57,958 bases of DNA. It comes from Streptomyces prunicolor NBRC 13075 (GTDB lineage: Bacteria > Actinomycetota > Actinomycetes > Streptomycetales > Streptomycetaceae). The notes under the pieces are model-generated. The model saw only the letters and a program-made list of their open reading frames with translations. It was not told the DNA's origin and ran no database searches. Below, one piece after another: positions 41,210 to 49,351 of the stretch. The position numbers and the translations under genes are program-made. The stretch is from NCBI RefSeq assembly GCF_000367365.1, contig NZ_BARF01000052.1:1-57958 (forward strand). Reading direction: 5' to 3'. Each line of letters opens with the position of its first letter. The first letter of the stretch is position 1.

Positions 41210-41229
41210 CTTTCCTATGGGAAAGGTGT
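41206..41229. promoter_or_regulatory. Perfect 10-bp dyad at the TauE start
   Basis: ACACCTTTCC (41206-41215) and GGAAAGGTGT (41220-41229) are exact inverted repeats around TATG. On the coding strand the second arm contains the AGGAAAGG that would serve as ribosome binding site, so a hairpin could hide it; equally it could be a repressor site. Confidence 0.7.
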
Positions 41230-41389
41230 GGAAAGCGTCGTCCGATCGTCGCCTTCGATGCGTGACCTGCGATGGTCACCGGTGGCTCCGGGGACCCGGA
41301 TGTGCCCGGAATCGTTTTACGGATCGCACCGTCACCAGAGGAGCACTGATCTGGTCCGCCGGATCGACGGACCCCTCGGGGCACGGTCT

Positions 41390-42184
41390 CTGACCGCCGG
41401 CACCGGCTGCTTCGTCGCCCAGGAGCTTGCCCACGTCTCCGCCGGCCGGCTCGCCCTCGCGCGTGAAGCCGAGGCGGGGGACAAGAAGGCCGCCCGCGCG
41501 CTGAAGGCGCTGGAGCGGCTGTCCCTCATGCCGGCCGACGCCCAACTCGGTATCACGATCTGCACGTTGGGCCTCGGCTCGGTGTCCAAGCCCGCGATCT
41601 CGCACGAACTCGACCCACTGCTGCACAAGCTGGGCCTGCCGAGCGGGCTGAGCTACGGCGTCTCCTTCGCCGTCGCCATGGTCGTCGTGAGGTTGAGCAA
41701 TGCGCCGGTACGGCTGTGCCGGGTCACCCCGCGCGACGAGCTGGCCGAGGTCCACAACCGCGAGCAACTCACCCATCTCGTCGAGGAGTCGAAGCGCCCC
41801 GGCCTGATCAGCGAGACCGACTCGGAGCTGCTCACCGTCGATTCCGCGCACGCCCGTGACGCGCTCATCGCCCGTACCCGCGGGCGTACGGTCACCGCCC
41901 GAGACCTTGCCCGTCCGATACCGGAGCTGACCGAGCAGGACACGATCAGCCACGCCATCGAGCAACTCCGCCGGCGCAGGGCCTCCCTCGCGGTGGTCCG
42001 TGACGAGATCGGCAACCTCACCGGCATGGTCACTCTCGACGACCTGCTCGCGCGTTCCTGCATCCCCAGGCGGCATAACGGCGGTGCTCCTGTCCGGCGT
42101 CTCAACTCCGGGCGTCGGACAGGACGTTGGGAACCGGCCCGGACGGCCAACGCCCGCAGCCGCTCACTACACTCCCCCCGGTGA
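41390..42184 (+). pseudogene. Decayed CNNM/hemolysin-C family gene
   Basis: The readable frame shows pieces of a DUF21-CBS transporter-type protein: FVAQELAHVSAGRLALARE and ARALKALERLSLMPADAQLG resemble the region after the first membrane helix, and AIEQLRRRRASLAVVRDEIG resembles a CBS domain. But the N-terminal helix, most of DUF21 and one CBS part are missing, and the order jumps at VVVRLSNAPVRLCRVTP. No good start codon is visible. It is best seen as an internally deleted remnant, ending at TGA 42182-42184. Confidence 0.6.
42168..42180 (+). promoter_or_regulatory. Leaderless promoter of the zinc-ribbon gene
   Basis: TACACT (42168-42173) is followed by seven bases and then the GTG start at 42181, as expected for a -10 box and a leaderless transcript. 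No ribosome binding site precedes the gene; CCCCCC takes its place. Confidence 0.55.
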
Positions 42185-42405
42185 ACAACATACGGTGCAC
42201 CCAATGCGGTGCGGTGGGGCTGGAGCCGGGCTTCGTCGAGGACTCCGGACAAGGCGCTCGCGGGTTCGCGCGGTGGATCGCGGGCCCCCTTCAGCGAGGC
42301 CCGCTCGGCAATGCCAAGAGGATGGGCCGACCGCGCTGGCAGATCGACGCCTATCGTTGCCCCACCTGCGCGCACCTGGAGCTGTTCGCCGCCCAGCCGG
42401 ACTAG
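42181..42405 (+). CDS. Small zinc-ribbon protein
   Basis: A 74-residue protein with two zinc knuckles: IRCTQCGAVGLEPGF at the N-terminus and YRCPTCAHLELFA near the C-terminus. Between them lies a basic stretch (GPLGNAKRMGRPRWQID). Such zinc-ribbon proteins are often of unknown role. It starts with GTG overlapping the stop of the decayed CNNM frame. Since the upstream frame is broken, the gene likely uses its own leaderless promoter. Confidence 0.72.
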   Translation: MNNIRCTQCGAVGLEPGFVEDSGQGARGFARWIAGPLQRGPLGNAKRMGRPRWQIDAYRCPTCAHLELFAAQPD

Positions 42406-42480
42406 CGGCGCGGAATGCGAGTGAGCCCAACAGCCAATCGCCGGGCCGGCACATCCCGACCTCGGTCGTGCACCGCGCCG

Positions 42481-42639
42481 TCAGGGGCGCCGGGAGTCGT
42501 CCTCCTTGAGCGCCCTGGCCTCGCTCTTGAAGATACGGGTCGCCTTGCCCGCCGAACGCGTCAGCTCCGGAAGCTTCTTGATCCCGAGGACGACCACGAC
42601 GACGAGAAGGATCACGGCCAGTTCGCTCAAGCCGAACAT
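42481..42639 (-). CDS. tatA: TatA-like Sec-independent translocase subunit
   Basis: A very short TatA of 52 residues: LSELAVILLVVVVVLGIKKL (residues 4-23) forms the membrane helix. It is followed by the amphipathic PELTRSAGKATRIFKSEARA, and a short charged end EDDSRRP. The hinge is GIKKLPE, not the usual FGxKKLPE. Together with tatB 3 kb away it makes an incomplete Tat set without tatC. It is divergent from the ion-channel gene, and the gap contains a BlaI-like dyad. Confidence 0.85.
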   Translation of the reverse strand: MFGLSELAVILLVVVVVLGIKKLPELTRSAGKATRIFKSEARALKEDDSRRP

Positions 42640-42697
42640 CAGGTCTGCTTTCTCCCGGGGAACCAGGCCGCTACGGCGTACCGGCCACACCCTGCAA

Positions 42698-42713
42698 TCC
42701 ACAGTGCTGTAGA
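42698..42713. promoter_or_regulatory. Second BlaI-like operator between tatA and the ion channel
   Basis: TCCACA-GTGC-TGTAGA matches the perfect site at 32154-32169 in 14 of 16 positions, spacer included. It lies in the 164-bp gap between divergent tatA and the ion-channel gene, so both may belong to the BlaI regulon. Confidence 0.62.
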
Positions 42714-42803
42714 AGTCTCTCCCGAAGCGTGATCGCTCAACCACCCCGCCTTCCAGCCCAGTTGGTGGGACGTGAGCCCGCGCTAGGGAGCGGAGACAGC
42801 AGG

Positions 42804-43769
42804 ATGCAAGACCAGCACGACAACGGAACCGAGGCGACACCCCGATCCGCCCGCCAGGAACTGGCGGGCCGCTGCCGCACCGTCACCGAGGCCCGCTGGT
42901 TCGCCCTCACCGTCTTCGCCGTCATCCTCGCCAACGCCGCCCTGCTCGGCGTCGAGACTTATCCGGGGCTGGCCGCCGACTGGCACCACTGGTTACGCTT
43001 GGCCGAGCACACCTGCCTGGCCGCCTTCACGGTCGAGATCCTGCTGCGCCTGGTCGCCCACGCAGACCGCCCCCGGGACTTCGTCAAGGACCCCTGGAAC
43101 CTCTTCGACCTGGCCGTCGTCCTGTGCGCCTTCCTGCCCGTCGTACGCGAGAACACCACCGTGCTAAGGCTGTTGCGTCTGGCCCGCGTCCTGCGCACTG
43201 CCCGCTTCCTGCCCCAACTCCGGGTCGTCCTGGTCGCCGTGGCCCGCAGCCTGCCCGGCACGCTGAGCTTCCTGCTCGTCGGCGGGCTGGTGCTGTACGT
43301 CTACGCCATGGTCGGATGGGTCTTCTTCGGCCACCAGGACCCCCACCACTACGGCTTCATCGGCCGCGCGGTCCTCACCCTGTTCCTGCTGATGACCCTG
43401 GACGGCATCGGCGACGCCGTCCACGCCGGCCTGGAGATCTCCCGCTGGAGCCTCGTCTACTACGCCTCGTACGTGCTCCTCGCCTCCTTCGTCCTGGTCA
43501 ATGTCCTGATCGGCGTGGTCCTCACGTCCCTGGACGATGCCCGTGAGACGGAGCGGGACGAGCCGCAGCAGCAGACTTTGCCGGCGTCGGAGGACGAGGG
43601 CCGCCGACTGCTGCTGGCACGCATTGCCACGGCCCGCCGGGCACTGGACGACCTCGAACAGGACCTCGTTCAGTCGGCAGTGCGGACTGCGGATGTGGGA
43701 GAGGTCACCGGCGGAAACGGCGACAGTTGCTATATTGCGCAATCATCCAGCCCGAGGGGTGCGCCCTGA
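42804..43769 (+). CDS. Voltage-gated-like ion channel
   Basis: A 321-residue six-helix ion channel. S4 has five Arg at every third position (122, 125, 128, 131, 134), a full voltage sensor. The pore loop LTLFLLMTLDGIGDAV replaces the TLESWS filter of bacterial sodium channels with TLDGIGD (Asp200). S6 is VLLASFVLVNVLIGVVLTSL, and a cytoplasmic coiled-coil-like tail follows (LLLARIATARRALDDLEQDL). It probably forms a tetramer passing cations; selectivity cannot be predicted from this filter. GGAGACAGCAGG precedes ATG 42804. The last codons contain TTGCGCAA site D. Confidence 0.88.
   Translation: MQDQHDNGTEATPRSARQELAGRCRTVTEARWFALTVFAVILANAALLGVETYPGLAADWHHWLRLAEHTCLAAFTVEILLRLVAHADRPRDFVKDPWNLFDLAVVLCAFLPVVRENTTVLRLLRLARVLRTARFLPQLRVVLVAVARSLPGTLSFLLVGGLVLYVYAMVGWVFFGHQDPHHYGFIGRAVLTLFLLMTLDGIGDAVHAGLEISRWSLVYYASYVLLASFVLVNVLIGVVLTSLDDARETERDEPQQQTLPASEDEGRRLLLARIATARRALDDLEQDLVQSAVRTADVGEVTGGNGDSCYIAQSSSPRGAP
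43735..43742. promoter_or_regulatory. TTGCGCAA site D
   Basis: The core is extended to ATTGCGCAAT here, inside the end of the ion-channel gene, and 101 bp upstream of the LCP start. TATATT just before it could be a -10 box for the LCP gene. Confidence 0.55.
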
Positions 43770-43842
43770 CGTACGGGTTGGCTCTCTGCCGTCTCATTGT
43801 CGCGCCGGCGGTTGGTGTCGGCGACAGTGTAGGGAGTGGTGG

Positions 43843-45552
43843 ATGAGCGACCCGTGGGGCGAGACATCCGGCCGTGCGGCCACGCGAGATCGCTCCACCG
43901 TGCCCCACCAACCCAGAGCGGACGGAGCGTCGGCCCACCGGCCGCCGGGCGGAAGGGCTGCCGCCCGCCAAGCCGCACGACCCAGGGGGCGCCAATCGGG
44001 CCGACGGGCGAAACCCGTAGCCCGGCGCAAACGGCTGACCCGCATAGCCCTGATCACCGTGTCGGCGCTGATCCTGGTCACCGCCGGGGCCGGAGCTTGG
44101 CTGTGGCAGCACCTCAACGGCAACATCAAGAGTGTCGCGATCGACGACGGGGCCGGTGGCAAGGAGAAGGCCGACGCCTTCGGCCGCACCCCTCTCAACA
44201 TCCTGGTGATCGGTTCGGACGGGCGGAACAACGCCGCCGACTGCAAACTGGGCGGCGGCTGCGGCTCCGCGAGTTCGACGGTCGGGCACAACGCGGACGT
44301 GGAGATGGTGATGCACGTCTCCGCCGACCGCTCCAACGCCACCGTGATGAGCGTCCCGCGCGACACCATGACCCAGGTCCCCGCCTGCAAGGACCCGGAC
44401 AGCAGCCAGTCCACGTCCGGCTACTACGGTCAGATCAACAGCGCCCTGCAGTACGGCCCGGCCTGCCAGGTCAAGACCGTCCACGAGCTAACCGGCATCA
44501 CCGTCGACCACTTCGTGATGCTCGACTTCTCCGGCGTGGTGAAGATGTCCGACGCCGTGGGCGGGGTGTCGGTGTGCGTCAGCGACAACGTCTACGACAC
44601 CTACTCGCACCTCAAGCTCGCCAAGGGCACCCACACCCTCAAGGGCGAGGCGGCACTGGAGTTCGTGCGCTCCCGGCACGGCTTCGGTGACGGGAGTGAC
44701 CTGGGCCGTACCGTCTCCCAGCACCTCTTCCTCAGCGCCATGATCCGCAAATTCAAGAGCGCGGGCACCCTGGCCAACCCCGCCAAGGTCTACTCGCTCG
44801 CCGACGCCGCCACCAAGGCCCTGACCGTCGACACCGGCCTGGGCAGCGTCAGCAAGCTCGTTGACCTGGCGACCGACCTGAACAAGGTCCCGTCCAAGCG
44901 GATGACCTTCACCACCATGCAGACCGGGGCCGACCCGACAAACGCCAACCGCGTCGTACCGGCGGCAGGTGCCAAGTCCCTGTTCGCGACCATTGCCAAC
45001 GACCAGTCCCTGACTGCCGAGAGCAGCAAGCAGAAAGCTTCCGCCTCGCCGTCCGCGACCGAGTCCGTGGCAGCCACGGTGCCGGCCGCCGAGGTCGCCG
45101 TACGGGTGGAGAACGGCACCACCATCAGCGGACGCGCCTCTGTGATCGCCAACGCGCTCATCGCCAAGGGCTTCAGCCCCGGCACCAGCACGGGTAACGC
45201 GCCCGAGCAGTCGGCGACCACCAAGCTCACCTACGGCCCCGGCGAGAAGGCCGAGGCGCAGACGGTGGCCTCCGCCCTCGGGCTGTCCGCCTCGCATTTC
45301 ACCCAGAGCAGCGAGAGCGGACTGACCCTCGTCATCGGCAGCGACTGGCCCAGCGGCACGACGTACTCCAGCAGCGCCGCCGCCCCCGCCGACACCCACG
45401 CGGCTGTCTCCAACGCCAACGCCTCGACCGCCGACGAGTCCAAGACCTGCGCCAAGGTCAGCCCCTACAAGACCGTGTCACTGAACGGCGTGGCGATGAC
45501 TCCGACCCAGGCTTACGCGGCGGCGAGCAGCAAGAAGGACTCGGCATCGTGA
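43843..45552 (+). CDS. LytR-CpsA-Psr (LCP) family cell-wall ligase
   Basis: A 569-residue LCP protein that transfers teichoic acids or other polymers to peptidoglycan. The N-terminal 65 residues are basic and cytoplasmic, the membrane helix is about residues 67-87, the LCP domain follows with ILVIGSDGRNN and MSVPRDTM, and VRSRHGFGDGSDLGRTVSQH is its later motif. The C-terminal LytR_C domain contains VRVENGTTISGRA. GGGAGTGGTGG precedes ATG 43843. It is probably expressed from a promoter near site D, within the end of the channel gene. Confidence 0.93.
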   Translation: MSDPWGETSGRAATRDRSTVPHQPRADGASAHRPPGGRAAARQAARPRGRQSGRRAKPVARRKRLTRIALITVSALILVTAGAGAWLWQHLNGNIKSVAIDDGAGGKEKADAFGRTPLNILVIGSDGRNNAADCKLGGGCGSASSTVGHNADVEMVMHVSADRSNATVMSVPRDTMTQVPACKDPDSSQSTSGYYGQINSALQYGPACQVKTVHELTGITVDHFVMLDFSGVVKMSDAVGGVSVCVSDNVYDTYSHLKLAKGTHTLKGEAALEFVRSRHGFGDGSDLGRTVSQHLFLSAMIRKFKSAGTLANPAKVYSLADAATKALTVDTGLGSVSKLVDLATDLNKVPSKRMTFTTMQTGADPTNANRVVPAAGAKSLFATIANDQSLTAESSKQKASASPSATESVAATVPAAEVAVRVENGTTISGRASVIANALIAKGFSPGTSTGNAPEQSATTKLTYGPGEKAEAQTVASALGLSASHFTQSSESGLTLVIGSDWPSGTTYSSSAAAPADTHAAVSNANASTADESKTCAKVSPYKTVSLNGVAMTPTQAYAAASSKKDSAS

Positions 45553-45601
45553 CCCATGAGGGCCACCGTGGCTTCGTCCTGGGGGCGGTTACGCTGCGGC
45601 C

Positions 45602-46015
45602 ATGGTGCGGGCGGTGGCGAAGAGTGATCTGACCGGGCGGGCACGGCTGCGTGAGGCTGCGCTGGAGCTGTTCGCCGAGCACGGGTTCGAGGCGACCTCG
45701 ACCCGGGCGGTGGCGGCTGCGGCGGGGCTCTCGCCGGCGCTGGTGACCCGGCACTTCGGTTCCAAGCAGGGGCTGCGGGAGGCCGTGGACGAATACGTCC
45801 TGGACCACATCGGGGAGCAACTCCGCACCCTGGACCCGGAGAAGGGCGTGATGACCTCGCTCGGTGAGGTCTCCGCCAAGGTCTTCGGCGCCGATCCGGT
45901 CCTGCGCGGCTACCTGCGGCACGTTCTGCTGGAGGACAGCGAGGCGAGCGTGGCCCTCTTCGGGCGGCTGCTGAGCGGTGCCCATGCCGAGGTGGAGCGA
46001 CTGTCCGGGTCCTAG
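45602..46015 (+). pseudogene. TetR family regulator, C-terminally truncated
   Basis: A 137-codon frame with a normal TetR helix-turn-helix (AAAAGLSPALVTRHFGSKQG, about 39-58), but lacking the last 50-60 residues. After the stop at 46013-46015 another frame reads LEEISALHVHPDLCPWN, which looks like the expected next part of a TetR ligand domain, so a frameshift near 46005 is likely. Further on the similarity fades. It may still make a DNA-binding protein. It follows the LCP gene by 49 bp. Confidence 0.65.
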
Positions 46016-46315
46016 AGGAGATCAGCGCGCTGCATGTCCATCCGGACCTATGCCCATGGAACAGAGTTCGCCAGCTAACCGGGGTCGGCTTGGGGGCTCC
46101 GCTCTCGCAGTTCTCGTTGTCTTGGCCGTCATCTCCTCATTCGTTGGACGACAGCTCGTCGGTTGCCCAGGGGGCTTGTCAGGCGGCGCGGCGACGGATC
46201 CACCAGAAGCAGAAAAGACCCGTGTTCTTGCCGGTCGGGGGGCGGATGACGGTCGGCTGTGACCCGTTTGCCTGATTCGGCGAGTCCTGACCGCGACTAC
46301 TGCGGTGCGGGTTGC
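46016..46315. other. Gap with the decayed tail of the TetR gene
   Basis: The first about 60 bases continue the TetR tail in another frame. The remainder has short open frames but no recognisable domain, and no terminator is clear. It ends at the stop codon of the PucR-type gene on the opposite strand. Confidence 0.5.
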
Positions 46316-47374
46316 TCAGAGTTCCTTGGTGGGCCAGTCCAGCAGTCGGGCGCCGATGACGGCGGTTTGGAGCATGTAGCGGTGGGCCGGGTCGGCGGGG
46401 TTGGCGCTGGTGAGTTTGTGGATGCGTTCCAGGCGGTAGGTGAGGGCGCGCACGCTGAGTGAGAGTTGGCGGGCGGCTTCGGCGGCGACGCAGCCGTAGT
46501 CGAAGTACGCGCTGAGGGTGTCCAGGAGGGGCTGGACGCCGCCGCGGGCAGCGGTGAGCGGGCCGAGGGTGTCGAGGACGAGGTCGGCCATGGCCTGGCG
46601 GTCGCGGGTGAGAACGGGGTAGACGAGCAGGTCGGCGGCGCGCAGGACCGGGTCGTCGAGGTCCAGGCGCTCGGCCAGTTCGAGGGTGTTGAGAGCCTCC
46701 TTGTACGACTGGACGACCCCGCCCGTGCCGGGCTGGGCGCGGCCGATCGCGACGTGTCCGCCGTCGGTGGCGGCATACGCCTGCCTGGCGAAATGGGTGA
46801 GGACCTCGTCCTGGTCACCGGGTGCGATGCACAGCATCCGGCCGTCTTTGGTGGTGAGCAGGATGTTGCGGTCGCCGAAGCGGGCGATGAGGGAGCGCTC
46901 GACCTGTCGTGGCACCGGGGCGCTCTCGTCGTACGCCGTCGGCCCCTGCGCCACGGCGACGGCGTGTGCGTGGGAGAGGCGCAGGCCGAAGCGTTCGGCA
47001 CGCTCGGCGAGGTGGCCCAGGTCGCTGCGGCCGTGGAGGAGGTCGTCGATGAACTCCCGCCGGGCGGCTTCTTCCTGTCGTACGGCGAGGCGCTGGGCGC
47101 GTTCGTAGCCCTCGGCGAAGGCATCGACGACTTGCTGCACCGCAGCCAGGGCACTGTCCGCCGAGCCGGGGGTCTCGGGCCAGGTGGCACGGGTCGCGGC
47201 GAGATGGCCGTTGACGAGAGAGCGGAGTCCGTGGCCGGCCTCGGCGGCCTGTTCGCCCAGGGCGCGGCGGGTCTCCAACTCGGCCCGGGTGAGGCGGCGG
47301 CCGGTGGCGGAGACGTCCGCCAGGAGTTGGGCATAGCCGTCCAGATACTGCTCAGGTATCTCCTGCCCCTTCAC
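46316..47374 (-). CDS. PucR/CdaR-type transcriptional regulator
   Basis: A 352-residue regulator with the PucR architecture: a variable N-terminal helical region (about 1-100), a GGDEF-like central domain (about 130-250), and a C-terminal helix-turn-helix, VAAEAARQLSLSVRALTYRL followed by ERIHKLT. Such regulators activate purine, sugar-acid or secondary pathways. The start is GTG 47374 with AGAGGTG just upstream. No target gene is adjacent on the same strand; the nearest upstream gene is a hydrolase, tail toward it. Confidence 0.88.
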   Translation of the reverse strand: MKGQEIPEQYLDGYAQLLADVSATGRRLTRAELETRRALGEQAAEAGHGLRSLVNGHLAATRATWPETPGSADSALAAVQQVVDAFAEGYERAQRLAVRQEEAARREFIDDLLHGRSDLGHLAERAERFGLRLSHAHAVAVAQGPTAYDESAPVPRQVERSLIARFGDRNILLTTKDGRMLCIAPGDQDEVLTHFARQAYAATDGGHVAIGRAQPGTGGVVQSYKEALNTLELAERLDLDDPVLRAADLLVYPVLTRDRQAMADLVLDTLGPLTAARGGVQPLLDTLSAYFDYGCVAAEAARQLSLSVRALTYRLERIHKLTSANPADPAHRYMLQTAVIGARLLDWPTKEL

Positions 47375-47679
47375 GGCACCTCTCGTTTTCTTGACGCGCC
47401 AGCGACGGTTTCTTAGCGGCGACCGGCATCCAGACCCTAGTGAAAACTGCCGGGAACGGGCAATGCGCGGGGACGCGCCTGACGTGCACGATGGCTCAAG
47501 GGGAGCACGATGGATGATCCCGTTGCCGGGTATCAGCAGGTGCCCGGCAACGGGACAGCGGGCGCGGCGATCGGCCCGCCCGCGCCGTGGCCGCCCTTTG
47601 CCAACTGGTCGACCGCGTCGCCACTGACGTCGAATGGGCGATCACCCGAGCTACCGTCCCGTCATTTGCTCGTCAACCC
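47375..47679. other. Gap upstream of the PucR gene
   Basis: It should hold the promoter of the PucR-type gene. A plus-strand frame starting at ATG 47510, with GGGGAG before it, reads MDDPVAGYQQVPGNG and runs into the antisense of the hydrolase; I do not regard it as a gene. No terminator or dyad is clear. Confidence 0.45.
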
Positions 47680-48597
47680 TCAGTGCCGCTGCATAGTTCG
47701 TGACGGACCGTCCTTGAGGAAGGCGTGGATCTGTTCGGCGATCAGTGGCCAGTCCCGGCCGAACCAGATGAGGTGGCTGTCGGCGAGGCTTTCGAGCAGT
47801 TCGGCGTGCGGGAGGGTGGCGGCGAGCGCCTGGGCGTGCGCGAACCGTACCGCCGCGTCCTGGCGGGTGGCGATCACCAGAGCGGGCTGGGAGACCTGGC
47901 CCGCATGACCGGCCAAGTCTCCGGTGGTCCCAACCTCCTTGAGGTCGCGCGTGAACCCGCGCCCCGACCGCATCCGCGAGAACAGTGCGACCAGCCTCGC
48001 CCGGTCCTCCGGCCGAAGACCCGAGACCACATCCCGTACGGGCAGGAGCGTGAGGTCGCGCAGCAGCATCCGCAGGCCGGCGTTGGGCGCGTACCGCACG
48101 AGGGAGTGCACGAGTGCCCAGGAGACGCGTTCCGTGTGCGGTGCGAACACGATCTGGGCGCCGAGGCGGGTGCGGCGGTCGGGCCAGGGCAGCGGTCCGA
48201 CGGCGCTCTGCAGGATCAGCCTCCACACCAAGGCCGGGTGGCGTGCCGCCATCGCCACCGCGGTGGGTCCGCCCCCCGATACGCCGACCACGGCAGAGAC
48301 ATCGGTGATGCCCAGGTGTGCGCAGAGTGCGGCGGTGACACCGGCGAACCCGCCGGCCGATCCTCCGGTCGAGACCGGCGTGCGGCCGTACCCCGGGCGG
48401 GACGGCACGAGCACCGACCATCCGGCTTCGGCGAACACCTCCTCGCCCAGTGAGAGCCCTGCGCGCATGTGCCCGCCGTAGAAAACCACGACGGTGACGG
48501 GGCCACGTCGGTCGAAGCGGTACTCGACCGGCCCGGCGGCCAACTCGACCAGCTCAGTGGGGTGTTCGCCGAGTCCGTGTTCGTGGGCGCTGGTCAC
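47680..48597 (-). CDS. Alpha/beta hydrolase
   Basis: A 305-residue alpha/beta hydrolase of the haloperoxidase/esterase branch. VVFYGGHMRAGLSL forms the oxyanion region; the nucleophile is Ser in VVGVSGGGPTAVAMAAR (GVSGG); the late His is in LADSHLIWFGRDW. Start GTG 48597 follows GAGGAG by five bases; the frame extends upstream into the next gene's region without family character. It is the only gene of its kind in this part. Substrate unknown. Confidence 0.87.
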   Translation of the reverse strand: MTSAHEHGLGEHPTELVELAAGPVEYRFDRRGPVTVVVFYGGHMRAGLSLGEEVFAEAGWSVLVPSRPGYGRTPVSTGGSAGGFAGVTAALCAHLGITDVSAVVGVSGGGPTAVAMAARHPALVWRLILQSAVGPLPWPDRRTRLGAQIVFAPHTERVSWALVHSLVRYAPNAGLRMLLRDLTLLPVRDVVSGLRPEDRARLVALFSRMRSGRGFTRDLKEVGTTGDLAGHAGQVSQPALVIATRQDAAVRFAHAQALAATLPHAELLESLADSHLIWFGRDWPLIAEQIHAFLKDGPSRTMQRH

Positions 48598-48880
48598 GAC
48601 GGCTCCTCGCCCCGACCAGGGGCGTATGCGGCCGAGCCCGAGCGAGCCCCGCGGGATCCGAGGCGGGCGCCGTCGTCGAAGGAGCCGTTTCCTGCCCGGG
48701 ACCGAGTCACTGTCGCATCGTGCCACGGTCCGCGGCGGGTGCCCCCGACCGGTCTCCTCTCCGCGTCGTAGGCCGCAGGGCAGGCCGGTTGTATCGTGCG
48801 AAGTGCCGTCCCGGCAGCGCATCTGCATCATCCGCATGACGGTGGCAGCCGGGACTTGGAGAGCGAGACGGGAGCCGGGC

Positions 48881-49342
48881 GTGCGTGCGCGTGACTTGGC
48901 GGTGGAGTACGAGACGGTCGGCCTCGACAGCGACGCGATGGACGCCGCGCGGCTGATGGCCGAACACCGGCTGCCGGCACTGCTGGTGGTGGACGAGCGG
49001 GGGACGCCAAAGGCGATTCTGCCCGCCTCGCAGATGATCAAGATCCTGGTGCCGGTGTACGTGATCGAGGACCCGACGCTCGCCGCGGTGGTCGACGAAC
49101 GTCACGCCGACCGGCTGTGCCAGGCACTGAAGGGCCGCAAGGTGCGCGACTGCCTGTCGAAGACCGTGCCCGCGCCGCCGGTCGCCGCCCCGGACGACAC
49201 CGTGCTGGAGGTGGCGGCGCAGATGGCGCAGGTGCGCAGCCCCCTGGTGGCGGTCGTGGAGAAGAACACGGCCGGTGGCCGGCTGCTCGGTGTGATCACG
49301 GCCTCGCACCTGCTGGAACGGCTGCTGGCCGCCACACCCTGA
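48881..49342 (+). CDS. CBS-domain pair protein
   Basis: A 153-residue protein made of two CBS motifs (VGLDSDAMDAARLMAEHRL and PPVAAPDDTVLEVAAQMAQV as repeat starts). CBS pairs bind adenosine nucleotides and regulate partner enzymes or channels. The start is GTG 48881 with GGGAG upstream. It is followed by a convergent STAS gene, nine bases away, then by the antiporter genes. From context, it may regulate ion transport, but this is not shown. Confidence 0.85.
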   Translation: MRARDLAVEYETVGLDSDAMDAARLMAEHRLPALLVVDERGTPKAILPASQMIKILVPVYVIEDPTLAAVVDERHADRLCQALKGRKVRDCLSKTVPAPPVAAPDDTVLEVAAQMAQVRSPLVAVVEKNTAGGRLLGVITASHLLERLLAATP

Positions 49343-49351
49343 CCGGCGGTG

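Noticed and set aside
47510..47908. Plus-strand frame starting MDDPVAGYQQ with a fair ribosome binding site
   Set aside because: It continues antisense into the hydrolase gene and then looks like shadow sequence. At most its first 50 codons are a remnant; not listed as a gene.
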